Shown piece after piece: positions 55,471 through 64,000 of a DNA stretch of 64,000 nucleotides (the stretch's first letter is position 1; each line of letters opens with the position of its first letter). The notes beneath the pieces are model-generated. The model had not been told where the DNA came from, did no database searches, and saw only the letters and a list, made by a program, of their open reading frames with translations. A program made the position numbers and the translations under genes. The stretch is from Euglena gracilis (lineage: Eukaryota; Euglenida; Euglenophyceae; Euglenales), in NCBI GenBank assembly GCA_039621445.1, contig CP154955.1, positions 46,275,540 to 46,339,539 of the forward strand, given 5' to 3'.

Positions 55471-56529
55471 CTGTACAGAGCGCACGACGAGTTGGCGGGA
55501 GGGCAGGTGAGCCATCGGCGAAACACAATGGCCCGTTCTTAACCTTGAGTTGTTCAATTCTTTCTGATCTCTGCATGAAGCTTTCTTTGCGGATTACAAA
55601 ATTGAGATATGCATTCTTTCAGTCATCCACCTGGAACAGCATTTTGTACTATATGATGACGTTGGATTGTGATGATAAAATCCAAGCTGTGGTGCAATGA
55701 TCTGGTCGTTTGCACAAACTTTACTCTTGGCCCAACGTCGTAAAACCCCCAAATAACACGCGTGTATATACACATACCTCAGGGGGGTGCATTTTTTTGG
55801 GCATCTGAGGTCAGGGGCCGGGGCCCTGCCGCACCCCCTGAGAGGCAAATCAAGCAAGGCGGAAAACCTCCATTTCCCTCCAAAAACAACATATTTTGCA
55901 GAAATGACTGGTGCCAGAAATTTTGAAGCTAGGTCAATGTAGAATGAAGTGCCAAAAATGCGCAAAATTTCTGAAATTTGCAACTTCATTCTAAAAATGT
56001 GCATTTTGGGGGTCTTTTGAGCAGGTTGAATTTTGAGCAACCCTTGGTTGCGGGCAAAAAGAACCCCAAAAATGGATTTTCTGGGCTTTGGCACCTTCCG
56101 CCTTGCGAGTGTCCAGGCACTTTTGGACGAGGTCGAACCTGGGTGCCTGGAATCACCCGGGTGCTTGCCTTAAACTGATAACTTAACAGTTAAACAGCCT
56201 GTTTTTGAGTTTGAACAGTTTTCCATACTATTTGGGCAGCCGAAGCCCCAGGCTTGGGTGGGTTCATCATTTGATTGTGTTATGTTATCCTGTCAATTTA
56301 TTACTTATATCATTTATTATGTGATGTTATCTTATGTCATGTTATTATGGTGTTATGTTATTTGGGGAGGGGGGCACACAACTTCGGGGGGGGGGGGTTA
56401 TTGTCTTCGCCATCAGCAGAGGTCATTTTTGGGGGAGATCAACACAAGGTCAGCCTTGGGTTGCCGAGTCATCCACCCTGACCCCTTGTTCCGGGCAGCA
56501 CAACAACACCCGCCCTCCGCAGGGTGCAC

Positions 56530-56634
56530 CAGCCCCGCGGGCCAGATCCAGTCCCCGAAGAACTTCTTGCAGTTGCACGCCGAGAGGAAGCCCCGCGGCG
56601 CCCGGTCCATCGTGAAGAGGCGGTCCCGGGGAGT
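56530..56634 (-). CDS. Exon of the GT61-like gene
   Basis: Exactly 35 codons, phase 0 at both ends: TPRDRLFTMDRAPRGFLSAC, NCKKFFGDWIWPAGL. Donor CTG|GTGCAC. Order and phase place it just before PVCF; the sequence itself is only weakly diagnostic. Confidence 0.6.
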
Positions 56635-57035
56635 CTCACGCGTCCGGCTGCTCCGTGCCCAGGGGTTGGTATTCATACACGAGAATGACAGTCTCGCATC
56701 TTCCTTTGGATGGCGCTTGACACAATCTACTGATGCCTCCGTGTGAACCTGTCAAATCTCACATTGCAAGCATTATGAGGCAAAACTTATCACCATTTAG
56801 CTCCGATGAAGGTATCCCCATTTCGTTCCCCGACTTATCTGTCTTCTGCGGCGAAGCGTCCTCACACCCCTCTTTCCCCTGAGGGAGGCAGCAATGGGGC
56901 AGAAAGGGGCCAGCAGAAGCCGGGCCGGGTGGCCCCAGGCCGTCAAGGCCGACCAAAACTAGCGAATTGCATCGCCGAGTACCCAATCGAGACCCCCCCC
57001 CCCGGTGACTGTGTCCATGGGCAAAGGGTTAACAC

Positions 57036-57146
57036 AGTGCCCCCCTGGGAGCAGCGGGCCGCCCCACAGCATGCCGAACTGCGCCGGGTCGTACGCCCCC
57101 GCCACCTGCGCTGCCCAGAAGTAGGCGGCAAGCCACCTGTCCGGTT
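57036..57146 (-). CDS. Exon of the GT61-like gene
   Basis: The acceptor TTCGCTGCCGCCGCAG opens PDRWLAAYFWAAQVAGAYDP, AQFGMLWGGPLLPGGH. The donor is CACT|GTGTTA. In GT61 proteins the segment after the N-x-x-H-x-x-x-D motif contains helices followed by a V-x-x-x-D-G-type strand, which this could be. Phases with its neighbours do not yet agree. Confidence 0.55.
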
Positions 57147-57649
57147 CTGCGGCGGCAGCGAACACCAAAGCCTTCCCTCAGCGAACCACATCTGTGGAAT
57201 TGTGGCATTTCCTGAAAAATATTTGGCTCACCTTATGGGGTGTGCCGCTGACTTTGTTGCTCCGGTGAAATGCCCTTTTCTTACACACAGCATTGGGCAA
57301 AGTTTGAAATAAAAGCTCAGCATCTGAGCTTTTTTTTTTGCACTTGAGGGAACCCCCCCCAAAACTTTCATAAAAAATGAACGTGACAAAAGGAGAATGT
57401 GGGAGGGAAATCACTTCTATTTTTTGCCCCCTTTCAAAAAACATAAAAGTTATGTCCAGAAAGCCCAGAGCAAGAAAGGACGGCAGGAAACTGCATGCCT
57501 GGACTTTTTTTGGTCTGTGCTCATTTGTCCTCTCAGGCAGCCTGGATGGGGATGATGTTGTCCAGCCAGTGGTGGGAAAACCAGAGGCAGCTTTTGGGGA
57601 AGGGCCGGCTGCGATGGTGTCCAGTTACGAGGCAACACTGTACGACCTA

Positions 57650-57880
57650 ACCCCCCCCCCCCTAATAGAAGCGCGGGGCCGCTACAAGCGCAGGGTCCAA
57701 ATAAAAGCGCACCCCCCCCCCGCCGCCGAAGGCGGCGGTCCGCACCCCCCCCCCAATTTGATGGGATTTCTAAAGGAAATCAACAAAAATCGTTCAGATA
57801 GGGTCCAAATAGAAGCGCACTCCCCGCCGCCGGAGGCGGCGGTCCGCTATAAGCGCACCCGTGCTTCTATTAGGGGGGGT
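57650..57880. mobile_element. TA-flanked MITE with CCCTAATAGAAGC ends
   Basis: It begins ACCCCCC and ends GGGGGGT with TA at both flanks (57648-57649, 57881-57882). Inverted arms share CCCCCCTAATAGAAGC. GCCGCCGAAGGCGGCGG-type hairpins lie inside. The outer motif resembles the 11946-12320 element. Confidence 0.7.
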
Positions 57881-57959
57881 TAATGCTGCGACATGATGTG
57901 ACACATTGATATATAATATTGATATGATGGCACGTGACTGGCAGGAAAAAAAAATGCAC

Positions 57960-58270
57960 GCACCGTTGCATCAGTGAAACCTGGAGTAGAATTTGGGGGG
58001 GGGGCATTCACACTGCTTTGTTTGATGACAAAATGCTTCCTGTTCCTGCTGGAGAAAACTTGGTTCAGAGTTTGGTTGTGCAGCGGCTCAACAACCAAGC
58101 ACATCCCTCTTGGAAGAAGAAGAAGAACCTCTTGGTTTGGCGATATACGTCCCCCAATGGCTTTGCCCAAATGGATGTGAAACACGTGGCGAGAAAAACA
58201 ACGGAACTCTCGCAAGCACTTTTGCAGAGGGAAAGCAATGGGTGTGTGGAGGACCCCATGTGGCTTGGCA
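57960..58270 (+). other. Protein-like open frame on the plus strand
   Basis: The frame IHTALFDDKMLPVPAGENLV, QSLVVQRLNNQAHPSWKKKK, NLLVWRYTSPNGFAQMDVKH, VARKTTELSQALLQRESNGC has natural amino-acid balance. The open frame continues to 58488. A clear acceptor was not seen; the frame crosses a G-run near 58000. The antisense frames are also open but serine/proline-rich. Not recognised. Confidence 0.3.
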
Positions 58271-59101
58271 AAAGGGAGCGGAGAGGACGGGAGGGGAGCC
58301 CAAAAGGACAGTCGGCCCCGCCAGGGCAGGCCAGCGTGTGCACCGCGGGGGCCATCCAAGTGAAGTGCTTGGGAAAGGCGGCCCGCGTGGTCCCTGGCCT
58401 GCCGCTGCTTGGCCGAGCTTGCCCCCCCCCCCCACCAACCCGCAACACACGCGCGCGCGCACACGCGGGATTGTTCCTGGCGATATGAATGTTACCTCAG
58501 CAGCGATGTAAAGACCAATGTCCAATGTAAAGCCCCTCTGTGCAAAAGAGCCCCGATGGCATTGACTTGGCAACTTATCTGAGCCACAACAGGAGAATGC
58601 AGCATACAAAATGGTGTGCAGTGCAGTGCAGTGCAGGTCTTCAGTGCAGGTCAGTGCAATGCAGTGCAGCAGTGCAGGTCTTCTTTGCATCACAAATACA
58701 ACTTTTTCTGGAGTGAAGGTCACCAAATAAAACATGACTCTTTTGTCGAATTCCAAGATGAACAGCAGCAGTAGCGATTGCAAGGAAACTCATGCAAAAC
58801 CAAAAACCTTGAAATAAAAAACACCCATAAATATAACCAAGGCAGTTCCATTTTGGGCAATCCACCCATTTCCAAGAACTTCTTTGCTCCAGCGGCTGGC
58901 ACCAGCTCCAAATTCGAGTCAACTGAAAAAGCGCCACACCTCTTTCCCTGCCTTCCCACACCGGAGATGCCCGCCCACCCATTCCGGTTCAATCCATTTC
59001 GTGCCAGATTCACAGGGCAAAACACAAAATCCCATGTTCTGCCCATACGACGCCCCCCCCCCCCAAGGAAACCGTCCTTCAAGCACCGGCACCGCCGTCA
59101 C

Positions 59102-59178
59102 CAGCTGCCGCAGTTTCTGGCAAAAGATGAAGCGAGGGAAGTCGAAGTGTGTCCCGTTGTCGAAATGCTTGGGGGAGC
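59102..59178 (-). CDS. GT61-like gene exon
   Basis: The acceptor TGGCTGCAGCAG opens SPKHFDNGTHFDFPRFIFCQ, KLRQL; donor CTG|GTGACG. The leading GC joins the G carried from the 60429 exon to give Gly. The 25-codon length and phase are consistent; the segment is not diagnostic by itself. Confidence 0.6.
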
Positions 59179-59277
59179 CTGCTGCAGCCACAGCCCTGTC
59201 CTTGAGGGGACTGGCCCCATGCCAAGGTATCTCAGGCATCGATCGGGATCGGGATCGCATTGAAGATGCCTAACAAG

Positions 59278-59340
59278 CGGTGCTGGCACCGCTGGGGCAC
59301 CGCTTGGCACCGCTGGGGCACCGCTGGGGCACCGCTGGGA
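59278..59340 (+). repeat. GGCACCGCTG minisatellite
   Basis: Five to six imperfect copies of GGCACCGCTGGG. Two related GGTGCCAGCGGTG units recur near 59540. Confidence 0.8.
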
Positions 59341-60428
59341 CAGGAACCCATGGAATAATACCGAGGGAAAAAAATGCAGGGATTTCCCACAGGGAAGCAC
59401 GAAAGCATCTCGTTGTGACATAAACATTTGTGGCCATCAAAAAAACTTGTATAGAACAAAAGCACATGGAAAATTTTTTGCAAATTTTTTTAGGTTCCCC
59501 CTAAAAAAAGAAAGCCTTCCGTCCCAGCGGAGTCAAGCGGTGCCAGCGGTGTCGGCACCGCTTTTTAGGCATCCCCATTGGACAGTCCCCCTGACAGGGG
59601 GGTGTGAACTTGGGGTGAGACGGGGGGCATGCTATATTTTTTGCCTGGTCTGCGCACTATGCAACTCTCCACATTCCACATCCCCAGACCTGTCCGTCAT
59701 TGACACCGCCATATCCCCTCAGTTGCACTAAAGCTTCCTGTCGCTGTCATACCGTCATACCCCCTGGGGGGTGCAAAATAGAGTCCAATATTTCAAGTGT
59801 TTTCAACCAACTTTGGGTGGGTTTTGGCTGGGTGGGTGGGTGGGTGGAGGGGGGGGGGGGTCGCGAGTGTGCAGGTGGGTTTTCAAAAAAAAAGTGGATG
59901 GGTTTGGACATGGGAAGTGTCCCCCCCACAGGTCACTCTCAAAATGAACCTGTGGACGGTGTCCATTCGCCTCTTTTAGGTTTTGCAGAAACACCCCCAA
60001 GGCCAGGGGGGCAGCCGACCCCGATTTTGGCGCAGCAGCACCCCAGAGGGAAGGGGGTGCTGCTGACCCAACTAGCTGGCCCCTTCTTGCTGGGGTCCAG
60101 CTGAAAATGTTCAAAAAATGGTGTTTTGCGGGGGTTTTCGGATTGGGGGTGGGAATGGGGGCTTGTCAGATGCATTTTTTCAAAGCTGTGTTTCGTGGGG
60201 TCATTTTTTCGGCAATTGTCCTGTTTGGACCAGCCCAGCCCAGCCCAAGTTCAGCCGGGGTCCACCCCCCCCCCAGGGGGGGCTAGCTGGTCCAAATTTC
60301 TAGCCTAGCCCAGCAACCCCCCCCCCCCGGGTCCTTAAAGAGCTGTAGCCCCACCTTAGAGAGAGTAGTCCCACCCACTCACCCACCCACACCTGAAAAC
60401 TCATCCACCCCCGGAAGTGGGTTTACAC

Positions 60429-60522
60429 CAGTGTTAAATGCATATATGCTTCTATTGTGAAGGCAAAAGGCTCTGATCCCCGTGAGGTTCACCGCCATTG
60501 GGTCCTCAAAATAATAGATGCC
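60429..60522 (-). CDS. GT61-like gene, most 5' recognised exon
   Basis: The acceptor CGTGCGGACCAG opens GIYYFEDPMAVNLTGIRAFC, LHNRSIYAFNT; donor ACTG|GTGTAA. An N-terminal G-V-R-x-F-C-L-x-N-x-x-x-Y-x-F stretch is common at the start of GT61 domains. Its phase-1 end joins the 59178 exon. Confidence 0.68.
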
Positions 60523-63500
60523 CTGGTCCGCACGTCGCGGGTGCCAGCAGGCAGGGGCTTGCCGATTCAAACAACAACTGTGTCAGAGCGACACTGGCCA
60601 CTTGACAAGGGGGGGATTTGACACCGCAGCCCTTTGGGAAAACTGCAAGAATTTGCAGAAATTTGTGGGAAGTTTTGATGTTGAGATCCAAACTTTTTAA
60701 AAGAGTCAACTTAGCAGGGGTTTGCATTTTCGAGGCGAAAATTTCCCTGAGGTAGGATTTTGTGGACTGCTTTAATTTTTGGGGGTGTTTATTATTTGGT
60801 ATTTTGGCCAAAAAATATCCTTCGGATATTAAGTGGCATTTTTAGGAATGAACAAAACTGCCGAAAAATAATAACAAAACATGATGTGATGCTGATAATA
60901 TGAGGCTCGTGTACTTTTTTGGGGTGCACCTGGACCCAGAAGTTGCACAGCATCCAAAACGTTGGATGAAAATCACGTATCCTCGAAATGGAGATGCCTG
61001 ACAGGAAAAACTGAAAAGCTTCGAAACAGTTTCAAAAAATGCGTAAAATTGTAGGAAATTGCGAATGTCCATACATGCGGGGGAGAGGGGGGTTAGTTGA
61101 TGCAAGCCTTGTGGCAGGGGTATCTGGCGGAGGAATGCCCCACCTGGCTTGAAGCATACATTGTGGAGGAGACAAACCACGCGGTCCGAGAGCTTGCCAT
61201 CGCCACCAGTGTTGAAGCATTCATGGGAGGAGTGGGCGCAGCGGGACGATGCTGTCGGGTGGACACAAATGGGTGGGGGGCTGGTGCCCATGGTATAAAA
61301 GTTCGCCATTTTATGTTTCTGCTTGGTTCAGGTCCAGGGTAGCTCTGCAGTTTGGGCGGGTGAATGTTTTGGTGTTTACCCAGGAAATTTGGATTCCCGG
61401 CAGCTGGGGGATGGGAGGACGCAGCACAACAAGCGCATCGCATATTGATACCCAAAAAACTTTGGGTGGTGTGTCCTAAAGAGAGAGACTTTTCCCCTGC
61501 TGAGAAAGAATCAGGGCAACGCAAATTTCTAAACCCGTGGCATAGAATCCCCGAACGGAATCCCCAAAAAGAGCCATACCCAGCTGTCCTCTGGACTGCT
61601 CCACCAGATCTGTGGAATCAGCTCCAGTGGGGCTGCATCGGCTGCTGAGCAAGGGCGGAGAGGGGCCTGCTGGATGTTGGCGGCAGGCTTTGAGCTGAGA
61701 GTTGGGGGGGGGGGGGGGGGGGAAGAATTGGAACGAAGCAGCCGATGGAAATTCAACACATGCTGAAGGAGGAATGCAGACGTGTACTCCAGTAGAATTG
61801 CTCCTCCTGTGCCCACGCACTCGGTGTACTATGAAGATATGGTGTTTGATTCCTGTGGTACTTGCAGTGGGGGTATTATGGCGGACCTCAACCCCCCCCC
61901 GCAAAAAGCAGGGCAGGGATTCAAGCAAGCCTGACTGTGGGTTACCACGTACTTCTGCAGGAACTCAGGGAGGGGGGAGGGCGCTGCTCTCCACGGGACA
62001 ACCCACAAAGCCCAGCAGAGTGCCCATCGGGCCCACATACACTGCAGGCAGGGCAGGGAGGGAGGGAGACCGAAAATCATTGCACCGTGTCTTAACTGAA
62101 TTGGGTGTTGACGTGCCAGGGACGCACAGCCACCACAGTTCACCCAACCCAAAACAAACCCCCCACGCAAGGGAGACTCAACGCGGAGCCTTGAAAAACA
62201 CCACGCAACAGAAACACAAAAAATGCAAGTTCGATTTCGTGCACTTTAGCGGGTCGTGGTGCAACAAGAAAGTTAAAAAAACATGCTTTTTTTGTGAATT
62301 TGGGAACATACAATTGTGTCCCCCCCCCAAAAAAATGGAAAAGAAGAGGGTGCATAAAAGTCAGCGTATAATGCTTTCAGGAGATGGGACAAACATCGCA
62401 GCGTCCTTCGCATCTCTCAGGAGGAAACAGTGGTCTGCTTGGATCCTTGCATTGGTTCTGGCTACCTTCCCCACTCTTTGTCCAAGTCACGGCGATGTTC
62501 CCCAGGGGGGGAGTGTCAACGACACGGTGTGTCTGAGACAGGGGGGGGGGTGGAAGACAAGGGGGGGGGGGTGAAAATGAAAATAAAAATTCAATTTGGT
62601 GGGACCAGCAGTGCGACTCATAAGGAGAACGGAGTGAAAAAAAGCACCGTTCTGAAAAATACATAAAAAAATACAGGAAATAAAATACATAAAATAAAAT
62701 ACATAAAATAAAATACACAAAATAAATACATAAAATTGTATTTTGATATTCATTTTGAATTTTAATGGAGCCAGCAGGTTGAAACTTGGATGAATCTGTG
62801 GTTCATGTTTTGAAGAAAGGGCCCTCTGAAATAAAAAGGTCCTGAGAGGGAGAGTGTTCTAGCTGAAAACAAACGAAGCAACGGAGGCACGCACACTGAC
62901 GTGTATTCTCGGCTCAGTTTCGAGGTCAGCTGGGAGGCAGTCTGCGTTGAAAACACCATTGCATCAGTTGGGTACACGGCAGCGGGGTTGGGAAATGGAC
63001 GAGGTCAGAATCCCCTCACGAGATGGGGGTCAAGGCGGGACAATTGCTGGTCAGTCTGTAAGCTAGCGGGGTTTGGGGGGGGATACTGTTGGTGGGACGT
63101 GTTTGGCAGGACGGCAGAGCACACAACGACGGCAACGGCAATGATAAGCGTTGGTCGCTGCACAAACACTGCCACCACAGAGGTCGGCGAAGTGGACGGC
63201 TTGGCAGGGGACAGGGCCAATCTCGCTACGTCGCTTTGAAGTCTGCCACACGCACACAAATCCACAGAGCACTTCCACATCCACTCCAACTAATTGCTGG
63301 GCTTCATTTTGCCACAGAAAAAACGGCCCGGCCGTGAAATGGAGGGCTTGACAAAACCGAAGAGCCCGGGGGCCTTCTCAGTCTGTTCTGAAAATTTCAA
63401 ACCACAAAGAGACCAAAACGCACCGCCTCAGAACAGGGGACAACCTTGGAGGCACTGACCGTGCCGCCTCCTTCAAGTCGCCTGTGCGTTGATGTGCCCC

Positions 63501-63685
63501 CCCCCCCCGCCGAAATTGTTCCCCCTTTGCCGACCGATGTGCCACGCGAGAATTGCGGCGAGTTGCCGTCTCTCGACAACGCCCGCCTCCGGCCAGGCCG
63601 GCACCACTTCCACCCCAGGCCGCCCACCAGACAGGCCAGCGGGCAGACGGGTCAGGGCGGGTCACGATGGCCGCACGGCTCTCAC
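60523..63685. other. Mostly non-coding stretch
   Basis: Possible signals: a plus-strand frame at 61097-61250 (EECPTWLEAYIVEETNHAVR) with a TATAAAA box-like site near 61291, and a minus-strand frame at 63005-63289 with a hydrophobic stretch (PTLIIAVAVVVCSAVLP). Neither has matching splice or start evidence strong enough for a gene call. G-runs lie at 61707-61722, and AT-rich AAATACATAAAA repeats at 62.66-62.74 kb. Confidence 0.35.
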
Positions 63686-63889
63686 AGGGGGCCGGCGTCC
63701 TCCTCGTCCGAGTCCGGGAACAGGAAGCGGCCCGGGGGACCCGCCTGGCTGGGGGGCTTGGGCTCCGCGGGCGGCTTGGGGGCCGGCGGCGGGGGGAGGA
63801 AGGCGGCCTCGTCGTCCTCGTCGTCGTCGAACAGGCGGAGGGCCCCGCCGGGGGCCGCCGGCGCAGACACGGCGCGGGCGGGCACACAA
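63686..63889 (-). CDS. Pro- and Asp/Glu-rich exon of an unknown gene
   Basis: The acceptor CACCGCTTACAG and donor CCCCT|GTGAGA bound CVPARAVSAPAAPGGALRLF, DDDEDDEAAFLPPPPAPKPP, AEPKPPSQAGPPGRFLFPDS, DEEDAGP. The same GT donor overlaps a TGA stop, so it could instead be a C-terminus. L-F-D-D-D-E-D-D motifs occur in WASH-complex FAM21-like tails, but acidic low-complexity regions are not specific enough to name it. Confidence 0.55.
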
Positions 63890-64000
63890 CTGTAAGCGGT
63901 GATCCCCCCGCCATGCTGATGCGGGCCAACCACAACAACCACAAAGCACCCCCCCCCCCCAGGGGTTGGTCAGGAGAAGTCCAAGTCCAAACCCACGTTC

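Overview
The window looks like nuclear DNA of a protist or alga with large, repeat-filled introns. Coding sequence occurs as short GC-rich exons (about 50-200 bp), nearly all on the minus strand. They are joined by GT-AG introns of 0.1-7 kb and separated by microsatellites, long G and C homopolymer runs and many small transposons. No bacterial-style operon, rRNA, tRNA or CRISPR array is visible. A YGGT-family gene (typical of cyanobacteria and plastids) makes a photosynthetic or plastid-bearing lineage likely; the exact taxon cannot be told from this sequence.

Layout, reading the minus strand from right to left. An exon coding a Pro- and Asp/Glu-rich protein lies at 63.7-63.9 kb. A gene for a GT61/EOGT-like glycosyltransferase is spread over about 60.5-46.1 kb in at least ten exons. 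Unassigned exons follow at 41.5 and 39.0 kb. A YGGT-family membrane protein gene runs from about 37.7 kb to a stop at 34.38 kb. A serine beta-lactamase/esterase (NylB-like) gene runs from about 33.3 kb to a stop at 17.11 kb in at least a dozen exons; several consecutive exon phases match exactly. A gene with an HspQ/YccV-like (hemimethylated-DNA-binding) domain runs from about 13.4 kb to a stop at 6.41 kb. One isolated coiled-coil exon lies at 0.7-0.9 kb. A few exon-like stretches with ordinary base composition are on the plus strand (21.4, 49.2 and 58.0 kb).

Mobile DNA dominates. At least four non-autonomous families have CA...TG ends and perfect 8-bp target duplications (hAT-like). They include a 2.16-kb element at 13.5 kb with a shorter relative at 43.3 kb, and one element nested in another at 4.4-5.1 kb. 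A 2.7-kb pogo/CENPB-type DDE transposon sits in a glycosyltransferase intron at 50.7-53.5 kb, and a 0.44-kb internally deleted relative lies in the neighbouring intron. Its terminal repeats are direct, not just inverted, and its first exon resembles a Tudor-type chromatin reader. Two long-inverted-repeat elements are inserted in AT-rich microsatellites at 42.1 and 44.9 kb. Two TA-flanked elements (11.9 and 57.6 kb) share a terminal motif.

All gene models were assembled by eye from frame, splice signals and phase. Exon ends without phase support may be wrong by tens of bases, and some exons are certainly missing.
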